Assembly (NCBI GenBank): GCA_900551005.1
Contig: URUL01000007.1
Location: 1 to 44,459, forward strand
Direction: 5' to 3'
Length of the DNA stretch: 44,459 nt
Origin: an uncultured Ruminococcus sp.
Lineage (GTDB): Bacteria > Bacillota > Clostridia > Oscillospirales > CAG-272
Position 1 is the first letter of the stretch. Each line of letters starts with the position of its first letter. The notes under the pieces were generated by a model. That model was not told the origin of the DNA, made no database searches, and saw only the letters and a list, made by a program, of their open reading frames with translations. Made by a program: the position numbers and the translations under genes. Of this stretch, positions 1 to 7,609 are shown piece by piece.

Positions 1-89
1 CGACTCAGTCGCGTATGCGGAAGGAGTTCAAAAGAGGAATCCCTTCCTCTTTTTGTCCTTTTCGTACTTTTCGGACAGGCGAAAAGTAC
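1..89. repeat. Dispersed intergenic repeat, copy A (cut by the window edge)
   Basis: These 89 bases align without gaps to 26300-26388, with four substitutions by eye. The unit carries two hairpins: a GAGGAA/TTCCTC stem followed by a T run, resembling a terminator, and a 10-bp inverted repeat GTACTTTTCG...CGAAAAGTAC at 64-89. The copy probably begins left of the window. It lies next to the 3' end of a minus-strand gene, like the other copies. No protein is supported here. Confidence 0.85.
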
Positions 90-147
90 CCCCACTTATT
101 GTTGCCTTTTCCATAAAAAGCGACAACCGTATACTTCTTTGACAGAC

Positions 148-185
148 AAAAGGCGGCTTGCTTCCATAGAAGCAAGCCGCCTTTT
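148..185 (-). terminator. Terminator of the aldose-epimerase-like gene
   Basis: A perfect 17-bp inverted repeat (148-164 and 169-185) with a 4-base loop lies about 70 bases beyond the stop codon of the minus-strand gene. On the minus strand the stem is followed by a short T-rich stretch. The 190-255 interval between stem and gene shows nothing else. Confidence 0.8.
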
Positions 186-255
186 AAACTGCTTTCATTT
201 AATTTTTTATCTCGTGCCTCTTTGCCTCTGCCGCTCTGCCGAAGCCATTGATGCT

Positions 256-1110
256 TTATGCAACCGTGATCTTATAGGAATACTCGAAATCAGCACCCGG
301 ATCAAGCGCAATGATTCCCTCTTTTTCGGATATCTTTCCGCTGACCTCCGGTGTATCGTTGATACCGTACCACGGCTCTATGCAAACAAAAGGTGCACCG
401 GGCTTTGCCCATATTCCGAGATACGGAACATCTCCGTAATCAATACGGACGATTCTGCTGCCGCCCTTCGATACGATCTCCACGCCATGGCTCTTCATAC
501 CGTGGAAAACAAGCGCATCGTCATCAAAAAGATGCTCTGTGATCTCAATATTCTTTCTACGGTTGATAAAAGGTTTCGTTCCCGTACGGAAAGAGCTTGC
601 ATCAAAGGTGTATGTGGACAGAGTCTCGTATTCATCAAATTTGACGAAATCGCCGACTTTGCAATTGAATGCAGGATGACCTCCGATAGAAAAGAACATG
701 GAAGAATCCCCCGTATTCTTCACCCGATAAGTAACACTTACAGACTTGCCCTCCAATGAGAAGATCACATCAAGCTCAAAATCAAAGGGGTAAACACGCT
801 TTGTATCCACACCCGAGCAAAGGCGGAACTCCGCCTCTGTCTCCTCCGAGCGCACTATCTCAAAATTGCTCTTTCTCGCAAAACCGTGCTTAGGCAGATA
901 GTATTTCTCTCCGCCATACTCAAAACTGTCACCGAAAAGTCTGCCGACTATGGGAAAAAGTATAGGGGACTGCCCGCTCCAGTAGGAGCTGTCACCCGAC
1001 CAGATAAATTCCCGCTTTGTACGCAGGTTTTTTATACTTGAAAGCTCTGCCCCGTAGGGCTCTATGCCAACGGATACTGCTCCGTTCTGTAAAATAATCA
1101 ATGCTTTCAC
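256..1110 (-). CDS. Aldose 1-epimerase family protein (LacX/YeaD-like)
   Basis: A 284-residue, probably cytosolic protein. The N-terminal pattern (LQNGAVSVGIEPYGAELSS), the FPIVGRL and PKHGFAR segments and the SIGGHPAFN block around residues 140-150 are typical of the LacX branch of galactose-mutarotase-like beta-sandwich proteins, and the length fits. The family interconverts the alpha and beta anomers of sugars or sugar phosphates; the substrate cannot be read from sequence. The start used is GTG at 1110, only one base after AAAGGA. A TTG three codons downstream gives a start closer to relatives (MIILQNG) and a longer spacing to AAAGGA. The gene has its own strong promoter and terminator and is divergent from thrS. 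Confidence 0.85.
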   Translation of the reverse strand: MKALIILQNGAVSVGIEPYGAELSSIKNLRTKREFIWSGDSSYWSGQSPILFPIVGRLFGDSFEYGGEKYYLPKHGFARKSNFEIVRSEETEAEFRLCSGVDTKRVYPFDFELDVIFSLEGKSVSVTYRVKNTGDSSMFFSIGGHPAFNCKVGDFVKFDEYETLSTYTFDASSFRTGTKPFINRRKNIEITEHLFDDDALVFHGMKSHGVEIVSKGGSRIVRIDYGDVPYLGIWAKPGAPFVCIEPWYGINDTPEVSGKISEKEGIIALDPGADFEYSYKITVA

Positions 1111-1124
1111 ATCCTTTGTATCGT

Positions 1125-1153
1125 ATTATACACGCAATCGCCGTTTTTGTCAA
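1125..1153 (-). promoter_or_regulatory. Sigma-A promoter of the aldose-epimerase-like gene
   Basis: On the minus strand TTGACA (1148-1153) and TATAAT (1125-1130) are separated by exactly 17 bases. The start point would fall near 1118, so the leader before the GTG codon would be only about 8 bases. Confidence 0.85.
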
Positions 1154-1307
1154 TAATAAATGCCGTTTTTGTTTCTTACGCTGTATTATTTTCCATTTTT
1201 TCCCTAAAAAATACAACTTTTTTAAAGTTATACAGATGTATTTATCACAAATAAGGCAATAATACGTCTGTATAAAAATATTTTTTATAAAAATACCCGT
1301 TTTTCTA

Positions 1308-1336
1308 TTGACAAATCCGCCTTTTTGGCATATTAT
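1308..1336 (+). promoter_or_regulatory. Sigma-A promoter of the thrS T-box transcript
   Basis: TTGACA (1308-1313), a 17-base spacer and TATTAT (1331-1336). Transcription would start near 1343, immediately before the T-box leader. Confidence 0.85.
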
Positions 1337-1344
1337 ATTTTCAT

Positions 1345-1575
1345 AGGAAAACCGAGAGGGACATGACTCTTCGTTTTGCTGCTTCAGAGAGAGCCGCACT
1401 TGCTGTGAGCGGCTTGCAGCTTCGTTTATGTTACCACCCTTTCATTGGTGCACGCAGGAAATGGCGTGTCGGTCTCTGCCCGTTATCGCAGACAAGAGTT
1501 AAATCTTTGAGTGGAACCGTGTTATCAAAAGCACCTCATTGCAGTCTTTGCAATGAGGTTTTATTTTTAATCGAA
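1345..1575 (+). ncRNA. T-box leader (threonine) controlling thrS
   Basis: A tRNA-sensing leader that lets transcription continue into thrS when uncharged tRNA-Thr accumulates. Visible parts in order: an AGAGA element at the base of Stem I (about 1386-1392); a specifier ACC (Thr) at 1433-1435 followed by A; the T-box core at 1509-1521 in which GAG and GUG flank the 7-base bulge UGGAACC and pair with CACCUC at 1532-1537 to make the antiterminator; and the competing terminator at 1533-1559. The UGGA of the bulge would pair with a tRNA 3' end UCCA. Stem I/II boundaries were not folded computationally. Confidence 0.93.
1533..1570 (+). terminator. T-box intrinsic terminator (attenuator) of thrS
   Basis: An 11-bp perfect stem (1533-1543 with 1549-1559) and 5-base loop are followed by TTTATTTTT. 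The left arm contains the bases needed for the antiterminator, so the two structures are mutually exclusive. Confidence 0.92.
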
Positions 1576-1589
1576 AGGAAGAAAAAATC

Positions 1590-3353
1590 ATGAAAATCAT
1601 TGACCACGACGGATGCATCGTAGAAAGCACTTTTGAGGAAGAGCTCGGCAGAAATGCACTCCGTCATACCGCTTCGCATATTCTCGCGCAGGCCGTAAAA
1701 CGCCTCTATCCCGATACAAAGCTGGCGATAGGTCCTGCCATTGCCGACGGCTTCTATTATGACTTTGACCGCGAAACACCCTTCACAGAGGATGACCTGT
1801 CAAAAATCGAAGCTGAGATGAAAAAGATTGTAAAGGAAAATATCAAGCTCGAGCGCTTCACTCTTCCCCGCGAAGAAGCGCTGAAGCTCACGGAAGAAAT
1901 GGGCGAGCCTTATAAGACAGAACTCATAAACGATCTTCCCGAGGATGCTGTCATCAGCTTCTTCCGCCAGGGCGATTTCACAGACCTCTGCGCCGGTCCT
2001 CATGTGACATACACCTCCGCAGTAAAGGCATGCAAGCTCACAAGTGTTGCCGGAGCATACTGGCGCGGCAATGAGAAAAACAAAATGCTCGTCCGCATCT
2101 ACGGCACTGCTTTCGCTAAAAAAGAAGAGCTGGAGGAATATCTCACACGCATAGAAGAGGCAAAAAAGCGCGACCACAGAAAGCTCGGCAAGGAGCTCGG
2201 ACTTTTTGCTCTCCGTGATGAGGCTCCCGGCATGCCCTTCTTCCTCCCGAAAGGTATGTTGCTGCGCAACACGCTCATCGATTACTGGCATGAGGTCCAT
2301 ACAAAATGGGGCTATGACGAGATATCAACACCGCAGATCATGCGCCGCACCCTCTGGGAGACATCCGGACATTGGGATCATTATAAGGAAAATATGTATA
2401 CTACGGTCATCGACGAAGAAGATTTCGCCATAAAGCCGATGAACTGTCCCGGCAGTATTCTCGTTTATCAGCTCGAGCCGCATTCCTATAAGGAGCTTCC
2501 CATCCGTTACGGCGAGCTCGGCAGAGTTCATCGCCATGAGCTTTCCGGTGCGCTTCACGGGCTCTTCCGCGTCCGTTGCTTCACGCAGGATGATGCGCAC
2601 ATACTCCTCGCTCCCGAGCAGATAAAGGACGAGGTAGTCCGCATAGCTCAGCTTTTCGATGAGGTGTACTCACTCTTCGGTCTGCCCTATAAAATAGAGC
2701 TTTCCACCATGCCCGAGGATCACATCGGCTCCGAGGATGACTGGAAGGTAGCGACAGACGCTCTCGCTGATGCCATCACAAGCATCGGTAAATCATATAT
2801 CGTAAACGAAGGCGACGGTGCATTCTACGGTCCGAAGCTCGACTTCCATATTCAGGCCAGCCTCGGCAGACCATGGCAGTGCGGTACTATCCAGCTCGAC
2901 TATCAGCTTCCGGGCAGCTTCGGTCTTGAGTATACGGGAGCCGACGGCGAAAAGCACTGCCCTGTCATGATCCACCGTGTCGTATTCGGTTCTGTTGAAC
3001 GCTTCATCGGCGTAATCATAGAGCATTTCGGCGGCAAATTCCCGCTTTGGCTCTCCCCTGTTCAGGCGAAGATCATCACGATCACCGACCGTGCGGCAGG
3101 CTATGCCAAGGAAGTTAACGACGCTCTGAGAAAGGCAAAGCTCCGTACTGAAATAGATCTGCGCAGTGAAAGTGCAAACTATAAGATACGTCAGGCTCAG
3201 CTTGAAAAGGTTCCTTATATGCTCGTCCTCGGCGATAAGGAAGTGGAAAACGGTACGGTTGCCGTTCGTGACCGCGACGGAAAAACGACCGTCATGCCAC
3301 TCGATGATTTCATCGAAAAAGCAAGCGAAGAAAACATTACAAGAAGCAAATAA
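1590..3353 (+). CDS. thrS: Threonyl-tRNA synthetase lacking the N-terminal TGS domain
   Basis: Class II aminoacyl-tRNA synthetase that charges tRNA-Thr with threonine in the cytosol. The 587 residues are about 55 shorter than E. coli ThrRS because the N-terminal TGS domain is absent. The protein begins directly with the editing domain, whose zinc/catalytic set is intact (H26, H30 in HTASH; C134, H138 in CAGPH). The catalytic core carries motif 2 (HRHELSGAL, about 314-322) and the active-site zinc ligands C286 (MNCPG), H337 (DDAHI) and H462 (MIHRV). The anticodon-binding domain occupies roughly 486-580. The start is supported by GAAAGGAAG upstream. It is monocistronic, under a T-box and ended by a strong terminator. 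The TGS loss is a lineage trait in some Clostridia rather than a truncation, since the ribosome-binding site and leader lie directly upstream. Confidence 0.97.
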   Translation: MKIIDHDGCIVESTFEEELGRNALRHTASHILAQAVKRLYPDTKLAIGPAIADGFYYDFDRETPFTEDDLSKIEAEMKKIVKENIKLERFTLPREEALKLTEEMGEPYKTELINDLPEDAVISFFRQGDFTDLCAGPHVTYTSAVKACKLTSVAGAYWRGNEKNKMLVRIYGTAFAKKEELEEYLTRIEEAKKRDHRKLGKELGLFALRDEAPGMPFFLPKGMLLRNTLIDYWHEVHTKWGYDEISTPQIMRRTLWETSGHWDHYKENMYTTVIDEEDFAIKPMNCPGSILVYQLEPHSYKELPIRYGELGRVHRHELSGALHGLFRVRCFTQDDAHILLAPEQIKDEVVRIAQLFDEVYSLFGLPYKIELSTMPEDHIGSEDDWKVATDALADAITSIGKSYIVNEGDGAFYGPKLDFHIQASLGRPWQCGTIQLDYQLPGSFGLEYTGADGEKHCPVMIHRVVFGSVERFIGVIIEHFGGKFPLWLSPVQAKIITITDRAAGYAKEVNDALRKAKLRTEIDLRSESANYKIRQAQLEKVPYMLVLGDKEVENGTVAVRDRDGKTTVMPLDDFIEKASEENITRSK

Positions 3354-3366
3354 TAATTTGGTAAAA

Positions 3367-3400
3367 TTCAAAAAGCCTTGCTGTAGCAAGGCTTTTTGAA
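3367..3400 (+). terminator. Terminator of thrS
   Basis: A 16-bp self-complementary element (3367-3382 and 3385-3400) with a GC-rich core and T5 on the plus strand, 14 bases after the thrS stop. It is nearly symmetric and could work in both directions. Confidence 0.88.
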
Positions 3401-3428
3401 AATAGACATTTGTATGTCAGAGGAAATC

Positions 3429-3902
3429 ATGAGCGAAGCAAAAATAAAGATCGTCAATATGGTAATGGTATACAGCGACAGCGGCAAGGTTCTCGTGCTC
3501 GACAAGATCCATCCTGACTGGGGCGGGATCACCTTTCCCGGCGGTAAGGTCAAACCGGGAGAAAGCGTATATGAGAGTGCCGTCCGTGAAGTAAAAGAGG
3601 AAACGGGGCTTGACATTTCTGCACTCGAGCCGTGCGGTATCGTACACTGGGCTTCGGAAAGCGGCGAGCGATATCTCGAGTTTCTTTTCCGCACAAAGGA
3701 GTACCGCGGAGAGCTCTGCGCTCCCACCCATGAAGGCAGGGCCTTCTGGATCTCTCGCGAGGAGCTGGCAGGCTCTCCAAACCTTTCCATGAATTTCAAA
3801 TACTATCTGCCGATGTTTTTCGAGGATAAATACTGTGAGCTTTTCTTTCCGTGGGACGGCAAATCTTGGGAGGGAGAGCCGCAATACAAAAAGGGCTGTT
3901 GA
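3429..3902 (+). CDS. Nudix hydrolase (MutT-like)
   Basis: A small (157-residue) cytosolic Nudix pyrophosphohydrolase that cleaves nucleoside diphosphate-X compounds with Mg2+. The complete Nudix box spans residues 39-61 (G-x5-E45-x7-REV-x-EE-x-G, with R53, E54, E57, E58). The opening VNMVMVYSDSGKVLVLD strand and WGGITFPGGK are typical of 8-oxo-dGTP/oxidised-nucleotide-type members, but substrate cannot be assigned. An earlier ATG at 3396 lies inside the thrS terminator. The ATG at 3429 is preceded by AGAGGA with good spacing and was chosen. The gene ends within a shared terminator, convergent with the acyltransferase. Confidence 0.92.
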   Translation: MSEAKIKIVNMVMVYSDSGKVLVLDKIHPDWGGITFPGGKVKPGESVYESAVREVKEETGLDISALEPCGIVHWASESGERYLEFLFRTKEYRGELCAPTHEGRAFWISREELAGSPNLSMNFKYYLPMFFEDKYCELFFPWDGKSWEGEPQYKKGC

Positions 3903-3915
3903 GATCAGCCCTTTT
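3889..3915. terminator. Bidirectional terminator between Nudix and acyltransferase genes
   Basis: Stem AAAAGGGCTG (3889-3898) and CAGCCCTTTT (3906-3915) with a 7-base loop. It overlaps the stop codons of both convergent genes (TGA at 3900-3902 on plus; TGA at 3905-3907 on minus), so the two coding regions sit two bases apart. Confidence 0.88.
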
Positions 3916-4969
3916 CTTTTTGAGTTCCGGCACGCCTTTTAAGCCGTATAGTCGGAATAAGCGCCGTCGCGGCTGTATATGCGGATACAGCGGCGAGCCG
4001 CAGAGCCATTTTTTCCGCCAACCCGAACGGGTGTCGGCTGAAAACGAAAAATTCCAGCAGAAGCAAAGGAAAAACGTGCGAAAGGTATATAAAGTAAGTC
4101 CGTGCATCAAGCCTCTGCAGATAGGCATGAAGCGGCTTTTCTTCGCTTGATAAAAGCATTGCCACCATAAAGAAAAACATTGATGCTGCAAGAGAATAAA
4201 GCATATGTATCTCATAAAAGCATGGCAAATATCTCTTCAATACGCTCGTATAATATGCGGCGAAAATCTCAAGTCCGAAGCAAAAAGCAAATATGCAGGA
4301 TACACAGAGCCTGAATCTCATAAGAAAAAGCCTGAACTTGTCATAAGCGTTGCCGACACAGCAGCCGGCAGTCCAATAGACAAGATAAAGCGTGAATACC
4401 CTGTCGTCATAAGCAAATCCCGGAGTACCGGGAAATAACGCTTCTATGAGCACGGAAAGATTTTTCCCGAATATGAAGGTTAGAAGCATAGATAAAACCA
4501 TTGAAACGCAAGCAGGAATATTTTCATGGCTCTTCTTTGAAAGAGGGGCTATGAGACAGAATTGAAGAATGAGCGGAACAAAGTAAAGATGCGCTTCCGT
4601 ATCGCCGCTGAGGAAGCCACGCAGAAGCCTTATGACGGAAAACGAATAAACGCCGCTGTAAATTCTGAAGAAGAAATATATAAGCGTCCATATGATATAT
4701 AAAGGCATGATACGGTATAGTCTGTGCAAAATATACCTTCCCGCCGAAAAATCTTTGCCCTTTTCCTTTGTGGTAAGCATAAAACGAAGCCCGGAAAGAA
4801 AGACAAATCCCGGCACGGCAAAGGAAAAGAGCCTCTGTATGAGCATAACGGGAAGATATATTGAAGCGGCGCCGATGCCCGCCGATATCAGCTCAGAGGC
4901 AGAATGAATGAATATTACGGAAAAGCAAAGAAATATCGCAAAAAAAGATATCTCGTTTCGTCTTTTCAT
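3905..4969 (-). CDS. Acyltransferase-3 family integral membrane protein (OafA/IcaC-like)
   Basis: A 354-residue polytopic membrane protein with about ten hydrophobic segments, the conserved first-helix histidine (H22 in FIHSAS) and the overall pattern of the acyltransferase-3 family, which moves acyl (often acetyl) groups onto cell-surface sugars or polymers. The start ATG at 4969 is fixed by GGAGG six bases upstream; a longer in-frame extension to 5026 lacks a ribosome-binding site. It has its own promoter, whose -35 begins right beside the stop codon of the viral cassette, and its own terminator, so it is an autonomous unit at the cassette's downstream end. Family members occur in phages as surface-modifying conversion genes, but this could equally be a host envelope gene. 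Confidence 0.85.
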   Translation of the reverse strand: MKRRNEISFFAIFLCFSVIFIHSASELISAGIGAASIYLPVMLIQRLFSFAVPGFVFLSGLRFMLTTKEKGKDFSAGRYILHRLYRIMPLYIIWTLIYFFFRIYSGVYSFSVIRLLRGFLSGDTEAHLYFVPLILQFCLIAPLSKKSHENIPACVSMVLSMLLTFIFGKNLSVLIEALFPGTPGFAYDDRVFTLYLVYWTAGCCVGNAYDKFRLFLMRFRLCVSCIFAFCFGLEIFAAYYTSVLKRYLPCFYEIHMLYSLAASMFFFMVAMLLSSEEKPLHAYLQRLDARTYFIYLSHVFPLLLLEFFVFSRHPFGLAEKMALRLAAVSAYTAATALIPTIRLKRRAGTQKEKG

Positions 4970-5098
4970 TTTTCCTCCGTAGAAAACCTTATATTCCGAA
5001 AAATTCACGTATATCGGAAGCATCACAGCCGCTTATTCTCTCAAAGTCTATATAGTATTTTGTCATATATAATAATCCCAATCTTCTGTATCGGAAAT

Positions 5099-5127
5099 AT
5101 TATATCATATCTTTTTAGGCAAGTCAA
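5099..5127 (-). promoter_or_regulatory. Sigma-A promoter of the acyltransferase gene
   Basis: On the minus strand TTGACT (5122-5127), a 17-base spacer and TATAAT (5099-5104). The -35 lies one base beyond the stop codon of the 617-residue viral protein, with no terminator between, so read-through from the cassette is possible. About 120 bases of leader (4970-5092) show no clear structure. Confidence 0.85.
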
Positions 5128-5128
5128 T

Positions 5129-6982
5129 CTATTTGATGCAGATATAGTCTATCATCACCTTATCAAGTGCGAGCGGACTCTCGGATGAAAGCTCGAAGCA
5201 AAAATAATTGAATCTCCGCCTGAAAGGGCGTATGTGATATTCTTTTATCGTGCCGTAATCACCGGAATTTTCCGCGGTATATACATCAGGCGAAGAAACG
5301 CCGTCATATCTCAGCGATATCTTGAAATCGCCGCCGGAGCGCGCATATATGCGGATTCCCGTAACGATCTTTTCCTTGCCGGGAGCCGCCAGATCGCTTG
5401 TTATGCTGCTGTATAAATGGCTTGAGGCATTCACAGACGAATGCTTCATCGAGGCACACATGGGTCTGGCGCTGTCCGAAGGAATATAGTATATTGCATC
5501 TCCCGCCGAGGAGAGTATCTCGCGCACATCCATATCCGTACGCAGATACCAGACATGGGCTTTTTCGTTTTTTTCGGAATCCGATGCGGTAGACGGCGCA
5601 TGTGCAAAGAAATTCCATATATATGTTTTCACGCCCACCGCCAATACGTAAAGTCCGCCGCAGAAATCCGCCTTTGCATTTTTCCTCTCTGCCTCCGTGC
5701 AGGAGAAAAATCCGTGTTCGCCCCACTCTATATTGGCAGATATTTTTTTGTTTGTATCACGTTCCCCTATGCCGTATTTGTCAAAGCAGAAAATGCCCCT
5801 TTTTGAATTACCGAATACGATCTTGTTGTCAAAAGCAACGGCACTGCCCGGCATATCGCATCCGAAATCACTCTTCAGAAGCGTCACCGTGCTCGTTTCC
5901 GCCGTTCCGTCGGTGCCTATGTTCAGCTGATAAACAGCATGCTCCGTCAGCGTGAGATAACCGCCGTAATACGGCAAAAGTCCGCTCACCTTATACGGAA
6001 GAGATATCATGCTATATTTGTCAAAAGGAACATACAGAGAGTTTGTATCCATCCGATATAAAAGAAGCGTTCTCGTATACAGAGAGGAACCGTATCCGCA
6101 CAGCACGGCATTGTAGGAGCCTTCGGATATACCGTCAACCATATACGAGTCCATGTTGCAAAATCTCTCTCGTGCGGCTTTGAGCTTCGCCATCGAAATA
6201 TATTTGTTTGTCGTACCCAGCTTGCAATACAGCGTATATCCTCCCGTTGTCGCTTGTGTTACCAATTGGACACAAACATTTCCGCTCACCGTAGTGACGG
6301 TAAATTCGGAATCCGAAAGATATCTTCCGTCCGGAGCTTTGACCTTGATTCCGCTCATTTCCACGGATATATTCTGAGGCGTTGTAAAGAATGAGGTCGC
6401 CGCGCTGTCATAGCTGAAGGAAATGTAATCCGTGAAAATACTCACCATCTCATTCATGGCACCGGTAACAGTTCCGGTTTCGGGTAGATTCTTATAAATC
6501 AGAGGAATCTTGGGGGATGTTTTAGAGATACTTCCGTCTTGGGCGGCGATCTTATATAAGATGCTTCCGTCTGAAATATAGAAAGCGCCTTCACAGAAAA
6601 ATACCGCTTGCATGCTCTCGGAAAGCTTGTCTTTATACGATATTACTGTACCCGATGCGAGACGTATGATGATGCTTGCGTCAACGATAAACAAATCCGC
6701 TCCGTCACCGCGGCAGTGTTTTTTTATCTCAGCCGTGCCGAGCGCCGTGAGGTCCTGCGCAACAGATGTCTCCACTTCAATTTCCGCGGGTTCAGGCAAA
6801 GAGCAAAGCCTGCCGTCCTCACCGATCATATTGATCATCAAAACAGAGGAATCGGTTCCTCCGTTTTGGCACAGACGCACTCCACCTTCAAAATTATCAA
6901 AAGCAAAAGTGCGTACAGCACATTCCGCATTTTCAAAAAATGAGTATTTTTCGGACGTGAATTTCGATTTTCCGCTTTTCAA
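5129..6982 (-). CDS. P22 gp10-like head-closure / DNA-stabilisation protein (putative)
   Basis: A 617-residue protein that I cannot name from a motif. Repeated short beta-strand blocks (for example AFYISDGSILYKI, GGYLTLTEHAVYQL, NKIVFGNSKRGIFCFD) suggest a beta-propeller-like body from about 100 to 470. A C-terminal beta-rich part (about 530-617) contains RPFRRRFNYFCFELSS, a pattern seen in phage tail or adaptor proteins. The order scaffold-capsid-adaptor-this gene matches P22 gp8-gp5-gp4-gp10, so a role in plugging the packaged head is inferred. The start is TTG at 6982 with a GGGGAG box, and TTGA overlaps the adaptor's TGA by four bases, implying coupled translation. It is the last gene of the cassette. 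Confidence 0.6.
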   Translation of the reverse strand: MKSGKSKFTSEKYSFFENAECAVRTFAFDNFEGGVRLCQNGGTDSSVLMINMIGEDGRLCSLPEPAEIEVETSVAQDLTALGTAEIKKHCRGDGADLFIVDASIIIRLASGTVISYKDKLSESMQAVFFCEGAFYISDGSILYKIAAQDGSISKTSPKIPLIYKNLPETGTVTGAMNEMVSIFTDYISFSYDSAATSFFTTPQNISVEMSGIKVKAPDGRYLSDSEFTVTTVSGNVCVQLVTQATTGGYTLYCKLGTTNKYISMAKLKAARERFCNMDSYMVDGISEGSYNAVLCGYGSSLYTRTLLLYRMDTNSLYVPFDKYSMISLPYKVSGLLPYYGGYLTLTEHAVYQLNIGTDGTAETSTVTLLKSDFGCDMPGSAVAFDNKIVFGNSKRGIFCFDKYGIGERDTNKKISANIEWGEHGFFSCTEAERKNAKADFCGGLYVLAVGVKTYIWNFFAHAPSTASDSEKNEKAHVWYLRTDMDVREILSSAGDAIYYIPSDSARPMCASMKHSSVNASSHLYSSITSDLAAPGKEKIVTGIRIYARSGGDFKISLRYDGVSSPDVYTAENSGDYGTIKEYHIRPFRRRFNYFCFELSSESPLALDKVMIDYICIK

Positions 6983-7545
6983 AGCATCACTCCCCTTCCC
7001 GCTGAAAACAAAGACCCGACCGTATTTTTGAGACCAACCTCATAGAGATGCACCATCCTGTCGTCAAATTCCGTCATGAGACGCATATACCGTGCATTGT
7101 CTCCGGGATACAGCCTGCTGCATAACTCTGCGGCTACGGCATATGCCGCGGCATCGCAGGCAAAATCATCGAGCTCAAACTCATAGCTGTCATCGGTATC
7201 GCCTGTCACCTCGGACGGATATGAATAATATGCAAAGGTATAAGTCCCCGCATGCTCCGAATACAGCCCGTCGCCGCAGAGATATATGCCTTTTCCCGGC
7301 TCTACCGCAAAGAGACCGCTCGGCATTTCGGCAAAGGCTCTGCCGTCACTCCCGGCAGAAAAAGTCAGCGTGGCTTCCTTTTTCAGGCATTTCGTATCGC
7401 GTGCTATTTTCCGCAGTGTCATATCTATGCTCTGCGTCATAGCGGCCTTCAGCTTTTGTTCTTCGCTTGCCGCATTGTCACATGATGAAAAAATATCGGT
7501 TTCCAAAAGAAAGCCTATCTTTTCCCGCATAGTCCTGAGAGTCAT
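6979..7545 (-). CDS. Phage head-tail adaptor / connector protein (P22 gp4 position)
   Basis: A 188-residue protein directly after the capsid gene. The N-terminal half is helical (TLRTMREKIGFLLE, AMTQSIDMTLRKIARD). The middle contains a beta region, and the C-terminal part (DDFACDAAAYAVAAELCSRLYPGDNARYMRLMTEFDDRM) is the pattern common in head-completion/connector proteins, with an aromatic-rich DDxxxx-AAxYxxA helix followed by a long helix. The ATG at 7545 follows AAAGGAGG; the GTG at 7560 lies upstream of that box and is rejected. Function is inferred mainly from order (capsid, adaptor, plug) and helix pattern. Confidence 0.65.
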   Translation of the reverse strand: MTLRTMREKIGFLLETDIFSSCDNAASEEQKLKAAMTQSIDMTLRKIARDTKCLKKEATLTFSAGSDGRAFAEMPSGLFAVEPGKGIYLCGDGLYSEHAGTYTFAYYSYPSEVTGDTDDSYEFELDDFACDAAAYAVAAELCSRLYPGDNARYMRLMTEFDDRMVHLYEVGLKNTVGSLFSAGRGVML

Positions 7546-7559
7546 ATAACCTCCTTTCA

Positions 7560-7579
7560 CCGCGCCTTTTCAGGCGCGG
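7560..7579 (-). promoter_or_regulatory. GC-rich hairpin between capsid and adaptor genes
   Basis: A perfect 7-bp stem CCGCGCC/GGCGCGG (7560-7566, 7573-7579) with a 6-base loop. It sits 30 bases after the capsid stop and just before the adaptor's AAAGGAGG. It has no T run, so it looks more like an mRNA-stabilising or processing hairpin than a terminator. Its function is inference. Confidence 0.55.
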
Positions 7580-7609
7580 CAATATTGAATATAAGTATTT
7601 TTCGTATTA

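Noticed and set aside
1363..1593. 76-residue plus-strand open frame before thrS
   Set aside because: It lies wholly inside the T-box leader, has no ribosome-binding site and codes for nothing recognisable.
5041..5128. Possible attachment site at the left end of the viral cassette
   Set aside because: No direct repeat was found between this region and 13236-13440, and no tRNA or integrase gene lies at either end.
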